A DNA stretch of 64,000 bases from Cricetomys ansorgei (lineage: Eukaryota > Chordata > Mammalia > Rodentia > Nesomyidae), in NCBI GenBank assembly GCA_026225945.1, contig JAMJFZ010000770.1, positions 1,675,501 through 1,739,500 of the forward strand. Direction: 5' to 3'. The notes under the pieces were generated by a model, which was given only the letters and a program-made list of their open reading frames with translations, was not told the DNA's origin and made no database searches. Below are positions 12,371-26,356 of this stretch, piece after piece. Each line of letters starts with the position of its first letter. Position 1 is the first letter of the stretch. Position numbers and translations under genes: made by a program.

Positions 12371-12454
12371 GTACTTGCTTCAGCAGCACACATACTAAAG
12401 CTGGAAAGATTCAGGAAGATTGACATGGCTCCTGCACAAGACTGGCATGCAAAG
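12371..12454 (+). pseudogene. U6 snRNA pseudogene, 3' truncated
   Basis: GTACTTGCTTCAGCAGCACA followed by CATACTAAAGCTGGAAAGAT and GACATGGCTCCTGCACAAG is U6 snRNA (spliceosome) with many substitutions. About 84 of the usual 107 nt remain; the 3' stem and the terminal U-run are missing. There is no PSE or TATA arrangement upstream that would suggest an active snRNA gene. It is a retroposed relic. Confidence 0.85.
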
Positions 12455-13429
12455 TTATCTTTTATAAATAGAATTTATAAGACCAATTTAATTTTGTTCT
12501 TTAGTGTACTTAAGTTCTATTTGGACCAACAATATCAAACTTCCCCAAATCCAACTTTACATTTTTTACGATACATTGTTTAATAATAATTTATAAAACA
12601 ATGCCAGGTTCTATAAACTGTTGCAATGAAGGGCGACCCTTCCAGAAGCTTCTTAAGATAAATTATGAAGCCATTTAGTAATTACCCTGGAACAGTAGAG
12701 ATAAGGAGAATTGCCGCAGGTATCTGTAGTGCACGACATTTTACTCCCTCCAGCAAATGGTCCAGCAAGCGCAAATAACCACCTCAACTCTTGGTTGAAT
12801 TCTGTTATCTCTGTAAAATCTTTTATATACATTTAACATTTACATTTATTTGCCTAAAGCTATTCTAATTGTCTCACTCTCTGCAGCTTTCTCTCTCAGC
12901 TCGCAGCAGATGTCTGCCATCACATGTGGCATTTTGCAGCACCTGCTTCTGCTACAGGCCATTGCCCTTCTCAACTTTCTTTAGGGAATGAGCTGCTTTG
13001 TTTAATCAAATCTCATTACTCTTTCCACAACTGCCTTAGATTGCAGTTCATTATCAGAGAAGAATCTTGGCCTTGACTGGTAATGCTGCCTAAGATGTGG
13101 GTAGGTGTCTTAGATGCTTTAAAGAAATGCATGTCACTTAAAAGTTAACGTGCACACAACTAATTACCTCACCCTATCCTTTTTGCCTCACAGATTAAAC
13201 AAGATTCATTTCAGAGTTCAGTGGTGGAACTTAAGATACATAGCCTTCTGTTTGAAAGCTTTCCCATTATCAAGAAGATAGTGCATGCAAGTTAATTATA
13301 AAATCAGAACAACTGTGGAAGGATGATGAGTATGAAGGTAGAGGTCCTCACAGCACTTAAAGTGATTTCTTAAACATAACCATAGCTTACTGTTTGACTC
13401 AGATATGTTTTATTAGATAAAGTTAATTA

Positions 13430-13795
13430 GTAATATTTTTATATGTTGCCTGTGTGTGGAGGCATACACGAGTACTTGTGGTTGCATGTGTGCATATGTG
13501 TGTGTGTGTTTGAGTGTGTCTGTAGGTTGACACTGGGGACTCTTCCTTAATTGTTCTCCGTTTATTCACTGGGCAGAATCTCTTACTTGAACTGGGAGCT
13601 TGCCAGTATGCTTGCCAGTCTAGCCAGCTTGCTCTGGGGATCCCCTGCCTGTATCTTCTGAGTTCTGGGATTAAAAGTATACCACAATGCTTGCCTGGCA
13701 TTGCTGTGGGTTTTGGGGATCAGAACTCTGGTCCTCATGTTTGTATAGCAAGTGATTCATTTACCTACTGAGCCATCTCTCTTACTCAAAGTTAA
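13430..13795 (-). mobile_element. B4-type SINE with GT-rich insertion
   Basis: TTCTGGGATTAAAAGTATAC, TGGGTTTTGGGGATCAGAAC and CCTACTGAGCCATCTCTCTT are the B4 body and its ID-like end in reverse orientation. A GT-rich segment lies at 13450-13530. The minus-strand 92-codon frame here is a shadow. Confidence 0.75.
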
Positions 13796-13845
13796 TGCTG
13801 TTTTTAATTGAAAAATCATAGCTGCAATTTATTTTTTAGCATGTG

Positions 13846-13848
<3 letters not shown>

Positions 13849-13879
<31 letters not shown>
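13849..13879. repeat. (AC)n microsatellite
   Basis: About 15 AC units. Confidence 0.95.
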
Positions 13880-13880
<1 letters not shown>

Positions 13881-14639
13881 ATATAAAGCATGTATAAATC
13901 AAGCTAATTAGCCATCATGACATTTAATGTTTTGTAATGAACTTGAAGTTTACTTTCTGGTTATTTTAAACTATACAATACAGTATGGCTGACTCTGCTC
14001 ATACTGCTGAGGATGAGTTCTCAAAGCTTATCCTTCCCATCTAGCTGGAATTTTGTGTCTTTTGTCATCAGCTTCCCCCTTTCCTCACCAGTCCTGCCAA
14101 CCCCCAGCCTCTGATAAACACAGGCCTCCTTACTACTTTCATGACTTTTCTGGATTCCATACAGAAATGATGCCATAAAGCACTTGTCTGTGCATGGCTT
14201 ATTTCAGTTAACATCATGCTCTGTAGGTTTATTCATGTCGCTGCCAATGATAGGCAACTGAATCTTCACCAGTCTTTAAGAAGTTTCCTGTGATGACCTC
14301 TATCTCTAGGATAATGGGGTGAAATAGGTCCAATGTTTGCAATTCAAGAGAATTTTTAGTACACATTTAGTGACAATCTCTTCTCAGCATTGTGGGCATA
14401 ACATAGAGATGGCCATGGAGACTCAATGAAGTAACTTAAGGACTCAAGTTCAGGAGACCATGTGCCTCTTTCAGTTGGTACTGAAGTTCACACACTAGTT
14501 CAAATATCATTCAAACTCATCTGTGTGTATTTGTGTTACAGTTTGGTTTTCCAGAACAATACCTAATCTACAGTTGTCATATTGGGACTGTATTTATGTA
14601 CTTACAAATATATGTATATACATATATGCATGTAACATC

Positions 14640-14757
14640 AATTAATGCAAAAAGAGGTCATGAATTTGAAAGACAGCAAGGGGGTATATGGGAGGGTTTG
14701 GAGGGGGAAAGAAAGGAATAAATTATATAATTATAATATCAAAAGTAAAAGAAATAA
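14640..14757 (+). mobile_element. L1 3' end (rodent type)
   Basis: GAGGTCATGAATTTGAAAGA, ATGGGAGGGTTTGGAGGGGG and ATATAATTATAATATCAAAA are the typical rodent L1 3'UTR terminus, running into an A-rich tail. It is 5'-truncated. Confidence 0.8.
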
Positions 14758-15224
14758 TTAATAAACCGATACTCAACCTAAACCATTCCTGCTTACACAA
14801 TTTCTTACTTAGCCACTTTCCTTGTCCCTCATTTCCGTAGGTATTATCTCTCACCCACACAATATGTTTTGGTTTTTTCTTATCCACCCATAGAACAATC
14901 TAAATGTACCCAACATCCTATGTACTCTGAAAAAATAAAAAAGTTAACTACAGATTTTCTTCCTTATGTTTGTCTCTCCCCTCACCCACACAGCCAACCC
15001 TCCTATTCCTGACTTTCTTCAATATTCCTGCCTTGCATATTTAATTATTCATGGCTCTTTTCTGCTTTGAACATAGAGTTTATATTTTTGACCATTTTCC
15101 TCTCCCACATTTGTGTCTTACTTTTCTTTATTTGCTTATTTTCACTTTCTTGTCAATTTGGGCAATGTTATCATCATCTGTCTAAAATATTCTATCAACC
15201 ATGCCTAATATAAATGGTTAATAA

Positions 15225-15290
15225 GTATTAATTCTGTGCTAGACCCTGTGCTAGTGATAAGGAGATAACTACAAGACATAATCCATCCCT
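15225..15290 (+). mobile_element. MIR/L2-like relic
   Basis: TTCTGTGCTAGACCCTGTGC followed by GATAAGGAGATAACTACAAG resembles the core of an ancient MIR/L2. Confidence 0.4.
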
Positions 15291-15392
15291 TAAACCTTTA
15301 TTATGTATAACCTTGTTGACCTTGCAAAATAATGAGAAAATAAGACAAAGAAGAAGTAAACAACCAGGACAACATTGTAAAAGAAGTAGTGA

Positions 15393-15510
15393 CGAGGAGA
15401 CAGACAAGGAGGAGGAAGAGGAGCAGGAGGAGGAAGAGAAGCAGGAACAGGAAGAGGAGGAGGAGCAGAAGAAGGAGGAAGTGGAGGAGGAGTAGGAGGA
15501 GGAGCCCTGG
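15393..15510. repeat. GA-rich purine tract (GAGGAG/GAAGAG)n
   Basis: About 110 bp of nearly pure purine on the plus strand, made of degenerate GAGGAG, GAAGAG and AGCAGG units. It gives a Glu/Gln-only frame on one strand and Ser/Pro frames on the other. None is a credible gene. Confidence 0.9.
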
Positions 15511-16277
15511 ATGCCACTGGTAAGTGATCCTACATTGAAGTCAACTCCATCCATTTCAAAGAACTAACTGTTGAATAAAAGGTTTATACACAGAATAAAA
15601 GAGGACGAAAATGACTGAAACACTTTATATACATGAATGAAACCTTTAAAGAATAACAAACAAATAAATATCCAAATACTACAATTATTATTAGTAAAAT
15701 AGTAAAAATAAAAAATTGATACTCTGATATACTATTTATGAATAAATCAAAACTTTTTGTCTGAAATAAAAACCTGCAAATAATGACACATAAGAAAGAA
15801 AAATTCATTTCCAAATGACAAAGCACAAGTGTACAAGGATCACACAGTAGGACAGCTGGAGAGTGGCTGGCAAGATAGATATATGAACAGATATATGGGC
15901 ATCCAGGACCCACATGGGGCAGATGACAGAGCCCTCAGGCTGAAAGACTATGAGCTCAAAATGACCTCATGTGTAGAGTCACACTGTACCTGGTAGGAAT
16001 TCTAGTTTAGCATTAGAGGACTGTCAGTGGATCCACAGAACACAATGGAGACCATAGGAGAAGACCCACCTATAGACCTAAAACTTACAGTTGAAAAAGT
16101 GGCACCAGACTCAGTCTTTCTAAGAAACTCTGTCAAGCTGTTATTAGAAATAGATACACCACTTTCTGTCCCAGTAACAGTGTATACAAGTTCCAGTTGT
16201 TTTCTGTCCTTTATGCTGTATTCCATTGCTAAGGGGGACAAAACACAATTCAAATCTACTGTTTGTTCCTCATATAA

Positions 16278-16432
16278 GTGTGTGTGTATGTGTGCATGTG
16301 TACGTTCATATACATATATGTGTGTGTTCATATATATGTGTATATATACACATACATATATATAATATTTGTATACATATACTCATATGCATATGCAGCA
16401 TATTCATACACATACATAAACATATACAACTT
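16278..16432. repeat. Complex (TG/TA/CA)n microsatellite
   Basis: About 150 bp of alternating GT, ATAT and ACAT words. Frames over it (16027-16365, 16226-16453) are built partly from the repeat. Confidence 0.85.
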
Positions 16433-17934
16433 CAAATGTTTTTAACAGTGTAATTTGAGCTTCTAATTGGAGTATTGGGCCAGCTGTGCCAAACTCACTT
16501 ATTGCCAGGTTCCTTCATAAGTTTAGCTCCTCTCAGTGAGTTTAAGTCCTTCCTTACCAGTCTGGCTTTACAGTTAAGTAGCTCATAATGCAGGGGTGTA
16601 GTGTTGACATTTGCTTCCTTTTATTGCCAGTGTAGGAAAAAAAAGAAGCATATCTAATGTTAAATATCTTTAAATAAGAAAATACCAATTGTTAATAAGA
16701 CAAAACCTGGCTAAATAAAAATAAATTATTCTAGAGTTCAAAATCTAAGTGTTTTTATGAAATTGAACTTTGAAAGGTCATTTTCTTGACTACATACTCT
16801 GACTTCACCAAACCTAACTCAGAATCAGTTAGAAATGTATTAACTATAGAAAGGTCAGTTCATCAGAAAGACAAGGACTCTGCATTCATTCACTTAATTA
16901 GAGTTTCAAGCTACAGAAAGGAAAGAAAACCTGATAGGGCTAAAAGAGAAAAAAGAAATTCTTGTCATGTTAAGAAAACGTAGTAATGCTGTTTCATAAT
17001 GTGATAGCATACTCAGGTAAAAGCTCAGGAAAAGACCTAGAATATCAGCAGCTAACTTGACCAAAGCATTAATAAAACTACATGCAAAGATTGAGAGTTT
17101 TCTAATCCATATGCAATGTCACCTATTTGATCATATATCACCCCCAAAAAATAATCTTTAGTGAACATCTGTAGGGTTTATTATCTAATCAAGGTAGAAT
17201 AAAATTACATAGCAACATAAAATATTGTTTTTGAAAATTCTCTCATTCAAAAAACATACTTCTACATAACATGCAGGTCATAAAAACAGCACAAGTAAAA
17301 TAAAAAAAACATTTGGATTAAATAATAATTAAAACACAAAATACAAAATTTTGAAGATGTACTTAGTGGGGTTCTTAGAAAGAAAAGCATGTCTTTAAGA
17401 CCTTGTACTTAAAAAGAGAAATTATTAAAGATAGTGACATGTTTCATCTGAAGACACAAGAGAAAATAAAGTCTAGTAAACCAAATGTGGCAAGAAAGTG
17501 AAATGATAAGAGATGGAATGAACCAGCAAACCAAAGTGACAGGAGAGAGTATTAAACAAGACACACAGCTCTCCTGAGTGTGAGAAAAGATGCACAAGAT
17601 TACAAGTAGGGTTTAAAAGGCAATAAAAATATAATTTACTAATATCATGATGGAACATGGCTGATTCCAGCAGATTGAACAACTATTAGATAGATAATCA
17701 GAAAGTATTTTATAAATATTAGGCCAATGTTGACAAGCTACAAAAATAAGTAGTTTCTGAAAATAAAATTTGGCACATATTACAGAAAAAGAACCAAATC
17801 TTAATATGTTAGTGAAATTTGATTCATAACATAAAAATCTCACCAATGCCAACAGCACCACAACAAACCAAACTTCAAACTTGGAGAGTTTCATTCATGA
17901 AACTTGAAAAGGTGAAAGGAAGGAATCCATCAAA

Positions 17935-18115
17935 CTCATATTCATCTTACTGTATGGCCACACTAATTTGACTCTGTGGATTATAAATGAATAGAGGGTG
18001 GGAAGGTAGGAGGGTGATGGGATTAGAGGGCCAGCTGAAGGGCAAGAGTTGGGGTGGATACATGTATAAAATTTTCAAAGAATAAATAAAAATATTTAAA
18101 AAATAAAATAGGAAG
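17935..18115 (+). mobile_element. L1 3' end fragment
   Basis: GAGGGTGGGAAGGTAGGAGG, TGGATACATGTATAAAATTT and CAAAGAATAAATAAAAATAT match an L1 3'UTR terminus with an A-rich tail. Confidence 0.65.
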
Positions 18116-18377
18116 AAACATTTCCTATTTTGTATGTGAAGACAGTATTTCATGAAAACTAATAATGATTCTCATGAACAAAGATGTAATAATGATTTCC
18201 TTATATATATACACACACACACATATCCATATGTATATATTACATACAAGATTTTATATATCAGCAAAGCCTCAACAAAAGTGGTTAGATAAAAGAGAAA
18301 CAGAATTGTGATAGTGGAGAAAATAATATATTCAGAAAGCTAAACATGTATATAACTATTGAATGCAGGTAAAATAG

Positions 18378-18558
18378 GGCCAGCAAGATGAGTCAGAGGG
18401 TAAAAGAACCTGCCATCAAATCTGAACACTTGACTTCCATCCCTAGGCCCGCGTGATAGAAGGGGAGAACGGAATAGAATTGATTCACCCAGGCTGTGCT
18501 CTAGCATCCTCAGTCATGTACTGTACATGTATACCCTCCACATAAATAAAGATAACAA
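18378..18558 (+). mobile_element. B3-type SINE, diverged
   Basis: GGGCCAGCAAGATGAGTCAG, AGAACCTGCCATCAAATCTG and a terminal CATAAATAAAG follow B3 order. Confidence 0.65.
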
Positions 18559-19828
18559 ATAAGTTAAAAACATGAGCATATTTGCTAAGAGGTTTTTGAT
18601 TTTAAACATATAACCAGTGGAAATACACTGAAGCTTTTGAAAATTACTGTGTCCATTTTAATTTTTGAAAGCCTCATGTATGCTTTCAGAAGACAATCTA
18701 TATACAAGTCACAGAAGAATGACCTGAACAATTTACATAAGCTCAGACAAATTATTGAAATTGAACCAATTTTATCATTATTTATATAATATAATAATGT
18801 ATGTATATGTGTGTGTGTTTGTGTAAATATTCATATTGATTCACTTAGCTGTGGTTCATCTTCTTTTCATTTATACAAATACATATATTTTATGAAAAAT
18901 TCCCTCCAAATACAAAAAAAATCACAAGTATTATAAAAGTTGCAATACTTTTAAAACCTTATTTGCTAATGGATTTTAATACAAACATAAATGCATCTCT
19001 TTTAAAATTTAACAAAATAATGCAAATTTACATTCTATGATCCCAATTAGATTTTTCTTAAATGTAATTTGTGACTCTTTCATTTTTAAACAGATCAATT
19101 CCTGTTCAAAGACATGAATAGAAGTTATAAAACCAATTTCTGCCTCAGTGCCTTCTGCCCTACATTGTACAGTAATAATTATTGAACACCTGTGGGCTGA
19201 ACTTGGAACCCCAAGCTCTGGTGCCCAGTCAACACCTAATGGATACTACTGGTCATGCATGTTCAGGGGCTGGGAATCAGCTCTACACTTTCCTCTCCAT
19301 ATCAGTGCTGGTCTTAGTAATTATTTCTATGTAGTAAAGAACAATCTACCTGTACTATCCAGTAGCTTCACTCTGATGCTGCATCTTAATCATCAGTCTT
19401 ATATTAATGCAATCGATAACTATCTTTTATCTAGAAAAGTTGCTGAAATCAGCCAGGAAGCTGTTTTTGGAAAGGATGACTGATGGTATTAATTATAAGA
19501 ATGAGGGTTTTGTTTTCTCTAACAATGTAACACCATAGGTATCTTCCAAAGTTTTCTTAGCATACTCCCAAAGTGGCCATTCCCAGGAAGGCTTGTCTTT
19601 GTTTAATATTCTTTCCTATCAGGTTATATTTCTTGATCTGGCTTGCTGTAAATATTTGCCTCAAAAGTTGGACAAAGCAATGCTGAGGTGACAAAGAATA
19701 AAGGATACAAAATACCCAAAACACTGATTTTAAAGCATTTGACAATTTCACAAAAAACAAACAAACAAACAACAACAACAGAAATGTCCTTGTTAATCAC
19801 CTAGCTTTAAAGTGTAATTAAAAACTTA

Positions 19829-20190
<362 letters not shown>

Positions 20191-20717
20191 CTACAGATGG
20201 AGAGATGCACAAACTTAGGCTTCCCCTTAGCAATGCTTATTGTTGTGGAATGTATAGGTAACGCAAGAATGTGCACCTGTGCTTTGAATTATAGCTACTT
20301 TAAGAGAAGCAAATACACAAACTAATGAAGGCACCCTAAATCTTCATTTCCTAATTTTTCTAGCCATAGGTTTTTATCATAAAATAAAGTGCCAAATTTT
20401 GAGTGATTTCTCACTCATAGTGGTTTTGCATATTTAGAAAATAAAAGAATAGGGAAAGTGTTAAAATATTATTAAAGTTTAGAAAATGACCACTTCCTAG
20501 CAGAAACAAAATAATAATTAAAGTCTGTTCACCTAACATACAATAGTTTATTAAATGGAAAGGACACATGAGTACATGAGGTGAAATCAGGTCACAGGAG
20601 GGACGCACTTCATAAGAATGAGAAAGGACAGCTAGTCAACAGCTACAACGAACAGTTGGAAAGATGAAATGTGCATTTTTATTCTGAATATTTATTGTTA
20701 ATTAATTAACAATTATT

Positions 20718-20761
20718 AGAGAGAGAGAGAGAGGGAGTGTGTGTGTGTGTGTGTGTGTGTG
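20718..20761. repeat. (GA)n(GT)n microsatellite
   Basis: AGAG units followed by GTGT units, at the edge of the reverse B3. Confidence 0.95.
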
Positions 20762-20915
20762 TACACATGCATGATGGTACACAAGTGGTCAGAGTCCTAC
20801 TTGAAGAAGTCAATTCTTTCTTTCTACCATGTACATCTCAGTGATTTAACTCAGGATGTCAGGCTTGGTAGCAAATGTCTTTAACTGATGAACCATCTCG
20901 CCAATGCCTACTCTG
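20762..20915 (-). mobile_element. B3-type SINE
   Basis: ACATCTCAGTGATTTAACTC and TTTAACTGATGAACCATCTC are the reverse B3 body and head. Confidence 0.7.
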
Positions 20916-21608
20916 AATTTTTAAACAAAGAACAGAAGAATAGGGATCTGACTTGCAATATTCTACCAAAAGTTAATGATAATGCATTTATCACTTAATT
21001 TTTGTTAGAAAGACAAATATCATGCTGGCTTTTTAGTAGAATCAAAGTAAAAAAAAAAATCAAAGCAGATCAGATCTAAAAAACATAATGACTTTACTTA
21101 AGGGTAAAATCATTCCTGAAAGAATATCTGAGATTGATACAGTCCAGGAAAATTCCCTATAAAATCTTTTTCATACATTTTCTATTTATTATGATAAAGT
21201 ATGTATATTTGTAATGGCTAATATCTATCTCAATATTAAATTTAATCTATTTTTGATGAGAATAAACCATATGGGAGATCAGAACTTAGAATTTTTAAAT
21301 TCAATTTTTGATTTTAAAAATTAGATATCTCACTCAAAATTTTTCATTTTATTTCATTGACAGTATACTTACAGTTATTTCATGGGGAAAAGTACTTTTA
21401 CTAGTGATATTAATTTCTGAGACGAACTCACAAGTATAATCGACAATAATTTAAATGTTGCTGCAATTAGAATTTTCTATCCATGCACATATAAAATAGA
21501 CAATGTAGGAAATTATACAACCACATTTGAAATTCATTCTTTAATGTTTCTAGTTAAACTGTGATTGCAAAATAATGCCCACTTTTTAAGAAATCTCTTT
21601 GTGATTTA

Positions 21609-21767
<159 letters not shown>

Positions 21768-22845
21768 CTAATGGAAATAGCTAAAGGTTAATTCAGTACA
21801 AACCATCCACAATTTTTGTCTCACAATGGAACAGACCTTTAAAGAGTGTATTTTTAGTATTGTAAAATAGTAATTTTTAAGGTGAATAATTGATGAAACC
21901 TGAGAATTTACAGAACTCTGAATTCAGGATGTTGAAAAGAAAGCATCTGTTTGTTCTCTTAGCCTCACAAACCCAACGTGTAATGACAACGGCCAACTAA
22001 TCACTTCAGATCCTAAAGCAGCTTGTCTCCTAAGGTCCAGAGCACGCTATATGCAACAAAAAGCCTTTAAAACTGCTTGACCAACTTCTGCTAGTAGGGA
22101 AGGGAACCAGGCAGTAACAGTGAAGGAGAAAAATTCCCTAATTTACAAAGAAAAGATATTTGACTTTAAGTGAGAGAACACTGTCAACAAAAATGAAGAT
22201 GTACTGCTTTCATTATTAATAGGGCCTCTATCTTGATGTTAGAAAGTATATTTCAATAAAATGGGATTTGAAAAGAGAATTTCCCTCTGGAATAACAGTG
22301 TCAATAAAAATGGAGAGCAGAGAGTACTTGAGCTTTGGGCAGAAATTGTTATGCTTGTGGAGGAGGATATGAGTTATTCAAAACCTGCATATCAGTTTGT
22401 AAAAGGTAAACAGTTGAAGGGTGCCAATCAATTATCCAGTGTAAGAAAGTATCTGAAAGTGCCTTGCAAATATTTAACAAGGAGAGACACCAAATACATT
22501 TAGAGAGATATATTTAACAGTCACAAATGATATGCACTGGTAGCATTGTGGGCATGTGATTTATTGTCTTCATTTCCTGGGCCCATCTGTTAGTATGTCT
22601 TAATATTGTTATTTATTACTCCAATGTGTTCAGTAGATGCATGCTCCTTTAATCTAGATCTATGGCCAGATAAGAAACAGACAACTGAGACTCATTTTAA
22701 AGAATTCAGACTGTAATACATGGGACGATCTTCAGGATCTCAAACATAAATCCTTTCGATTGGCTGACATTTCCTCTAGGGGTTTGGTCCATAGGAATAC
22801 TTCTAGGGAGAGGGACTGGGGAAGTCAATTAAAGAACTTCTAAGG

Positions 22846-23061
22846 TGGGCTGGAGAGATGGCTCATGGGCTAGAGAGATGGCTCAGTGGTTAAGAGCACT
22901 GCCTGCTTTTCCAGAGGACCTGGGTTCAATTCCCAGCATCCACATGGCAGCTCACAACTGTTTGTAACTCCAGTTCCAGGGGATTTGACACCCTCAAACA
23001 TCAATCAAAACAATGCACATAAAAGTAAATAAATTATAAACCAAAACAACTTAAAAAAATC
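22846..23061 (+). mobile_element. B2 SINE with 15-bp perfect TSD and duplicated head
   Basis: The B2 body is clear (GTGGTTAAGAGCACTGCCTG and TTCAATTCCCAGCATCCACA, A-rich tail). Flanks AAAGAACTTCTAAGG at 22831-22845 and 23062-23076 are identical. The first 20 or so bases of the element, GGGCTGGAGAGATGGCTCA, are present twice in tandem. Confidence 0.95.
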
Positions 23062-23357
23062 AAAGAACTTCTAAGGCACAAATCAGATCAGATCCTGTTA
23101 CTCATGGATGAAAATCCCCTCACTTGTCTTCACTGACCAAACTCTCAGGACATGCAGGGCCTTACAAGAGGCCATCTGACTCTTCAAATCCTGGCCGGCT
23201 CCTGGCCGGCTGCTGTCTGAGTGTGGGTGTGTGTTTGTCCTCAGGGACTTCCTCTTCTCCCCTCTTCATGTACTCTAAATACAACACTTCCACATCTTTC
23301 ATTCTTTCTTTCCTTTCTTCAAGATGTTTCTGATATCCTACAAGCACATTTTTCAGT

Positions 23358-23359
23358 TC

Positions 23360-23430
<71 letters not shown>
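23358..23430. repeat. (CT)n(GT)n microsatellite
   Basis: CTCTCT units with TTT breaks followed by GTGTGT units. Confidence 0.95.
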
Positions 23431-23432
<2 letters not shown>

Positions 23433-23439
23433 CATGTGT

Positions 23440-23625
23440 ATTTCTAAATACACAAACACATCTTGCTTAGTCTATACAGTGTTACTAGTATGTATATGTT
23501 TTCAGGGCTTATCATTTAAAAGAGAGCAAGATGGGTATGTGGGAGGGTTTGGAGGAAGGAAACAGAAAGGGAAGCTATATAATTATGGTATAATCTAAAA
23601 ACTAAAAGAAATAATACAAAATTTA
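23440..23625 (+). mobile_element. L1 3' end fragment
   Basis: GGGTATGTGGGAGGGTTTGG and GAAGCTATATAATTATGGTA are the L1 3' terminus; the upstream CAGTGTTACTAGTATGTATA also occurs in rodent L1 3'UTRs. Confidence 0.75.
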
Positions 23626-24660
23626 AAAATGAAGCAGGTATTCATAACATCACTCCACATGTGTAAACGAACACAAGCTTCAGCCCCGTATGTGAACAAA
23701 CATAGTATCCTTTTGCAAGTTGTGAGTGAAGAAACTGGAGAACTGGGGCAATGGCATGCTGCTGGCAAGTGAATTAAACAGGAAAAGTATTAAAAGTAAG
23801 TATTTAGCAGACAGGTGTTTAATCAATGTTTTTAAAGCTTTCACAGATTTAATTGACGACACCAAAGTAATTCACTTGAGAAATATGGGTCTTCCAAAAC
23901 ATCTCTTTGGAGATATATTTTTATTTTGATATTTTTATCCCTAAAAATGTCTATATTTGTCATGTATCTATAAACACAAGACAAACTCACAAACATAAAA
24001 CTACAAAACAATAAAATTTAAATTAGTAACATAAATTTATTGTGACAGGTAACATTTTGCTAACTGCTAACATTGAACTTCATTAAAACTTTCATTTTAT
24101 ACAAAAGAATGGAATGTCGAGCTCAGCTTGCTCAGATCTGTCTTTTATGATGTGCATGTTGAAGAAGTGTGTGGCACCAAATGATGAAGCTATAGTTTGG
24201 AGTTAATGTCATAAGACCAATAGCTGACATCACTCGCTTAACTGCTACAATCTAATGATAAAGGATCAAGAAAATGAAAATAAATGACAATCAGACAATC
24301 AGGACAATCAGATCTCAAATTTAACAGAAACTACAGCTAGCATTCAAACATGTTTTAATTAGCTATGAAGTTCTGACTACTTCAAGATAATATTAGCAAT
24401 GCGGAATAATTAAAATTGACACTACATGTGCATCTACTCTAATTACTCCTAATTGATAGCAGAAATATACTTATCTGGTTTTCATTTCTAATTTGCCATT
24501 TCTTATAGACTGAAATCAGAAAATTATTTTTGAGTTTAGTCAACAGTTAATCATTCAAATATTAATAGAAGTTTTAAAATACTAGAATCTATAAAGTTGT
24601 AGAAATAGTTAGATTGCAAATTATTTTTTTATTTTTAAAATATTAATTCAATTCACTTTT

Positions 24661-24835
24661 TTTTGTTTTTTGTTTTGTTTTGTTTTGATATGGTTTTTGG
24701 TTTTTGGTTTTTTGAGGCATGGTTTATCTGTTCCAGGACTGGCTGTCCTGGAACTCATGCTGTAGACCAGGCTGGCTTTAAACTCACAGAGAGACCACCC
24801 ACTGGGATCAAAGGTGTGCACCACCGCTGCCTGGC
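24661..24835 (-). mobile_element. B1 SINE with 13-bp perfect TSD
   Basis: Reverse B1 with a T/GTTTT-rich tail complement at its left. TCAATTCACTTTT occurs at 24648-24660 and 24836-24848. Frames on both strands across it are shadows. Confidence 0.95.
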
Positions 24836-25639
24836 TCAATTCACTTTTAATATTAAAATTTCATTTACTTAGTGCCCTGTTCACATGGACTAAATTGAAT
24901 GTTAGCATACATGTTCTTTTTATTCTTAAAGTACGTTAGAACAATTTTCTTGTTATAAAGCTCATATTGTAACTTCTTACTAACTAAGAAACAAGAAGGC
25001 TTAATCTAGAAAAATATCACAGTTTTGTTTCATTTGCGTTGGAGCCTTCAGGAATCATCACGTGGTGATATCAGTCACAATATTCAGTTCCCTCACAACA
25101 TGGGTAGAGGCTCCTATATCCTGAGTGACCAGTTTACACAAGTAAGAGAGTCACTCAGAGTTCTCTAGTGGACTACAGAATACAAAATGGTGCTAGGCAT
25201 GTCCTGAGGAGTAAAATTACCCAAGACCAACTTTTCCCCATGTTGGGCTCCTGTGGATATTTGACAAGTTTAACTTACTGAACCAATGCTAACCTAAACG
25301 TCATGCCTGGGAAAATTCACTGAGACTTTATAAAAGATCCGACATCTGAATCATCCTAAAATCCAGTTGTTGAAGCCTTTGCAGGTGCTAACTTCTTCCA
25401 TGAACCAACACAATTCCAGAACATAAAAATTACTAGTATATACCATTGGAATATCGAGAAGAAATCTCAGAAGGAAAACCCAAGAACAAATGACCACATT
25501 TGTACATGTGAAGCTTCTTGGGTTATTAGTTACAGATCCTACATCCAACAAGAAGTAGCATAAGGAAGGAAGGGCTTACTCTGGCTCACAATTTGAGGAC
25601 AAATGGTCTACTAAGGGGACCAGAATTAACATTCCCTGC

Positions 25640-25915
25640 ATCCATATTAAAAATGGGTCCAACAGTTGGCTGTAACGCCAATGTTGGTGCAGCAGAGACA
25701 GATGGGTCGCAAGGGCTGGCTGGCCAGTGAGCCAGTTAGTTGAAACAGCTAACTCCAGATAGAGTGAGAGACCTTGTCTCAGAAATCAAGGTGGAGAGCA
25801 ATAAAGGAAGACATCCCAAGTCAAATTCTGGACTGCAGTGTTCAGGAACAGGCATGGACACCCATCTACATCTGCATATGCAGGCATGAATCACAGGCAA
25901 AAAAGAAGAAAGTGT
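25640..25915 (+). mobile_element. B4-type SINE
   Basis: GGGCTGGCTGGCCAGTGAGC, GAGTGAGAGACCTTGTCTCA and GGAACAGGCATGGACACCCA follow the B4 consensus order. Confidence 0.7.
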
Positions 25916-26356
25916 TAAAACACAATAGTCAAATACAATATATGAACCTGTGAAAGTCTTGATTCAAAGAAACCAACTGAAAGATTTATAACAATCAGGG
26001 GAATATGAACATCAATTGAGAGTTAGCCTATCTTAGGAATTACTGTTAATTTTACCTTATACAATGATGGCATTTTTGGAAAGCAAATGAAAAAAATTAT
26101 CAGCAATGCAAAAGGGAGTTATTTCTGAAAAGCGTTAATAGCACAAATTTTCTTTAAAATGAAATGTAACAATTGTTGATCTTTGTGCAGACTTTGATTC
26201 ATAATTTTGTTATAAAACATTAGGACTGCACACCACAGTGCACTAGTTGTCATGATTCTCTGTTAAAGATAGAACTGCAATGCATGATGGATAAAAAGAA
26301 TTAAAGAGAGTGACAGCTCACTGTATGCCATGAATCATTTTATTAAAGTCTCCCGG

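Noticed and set aside
16002..16365. Overlapping 109- and 112-codon frames on opposite strands
   Set aside because: Both run into the TG/TA microsatellite and neither shows a recognisable protein family. Overlap on both strands is typical of chance frames.
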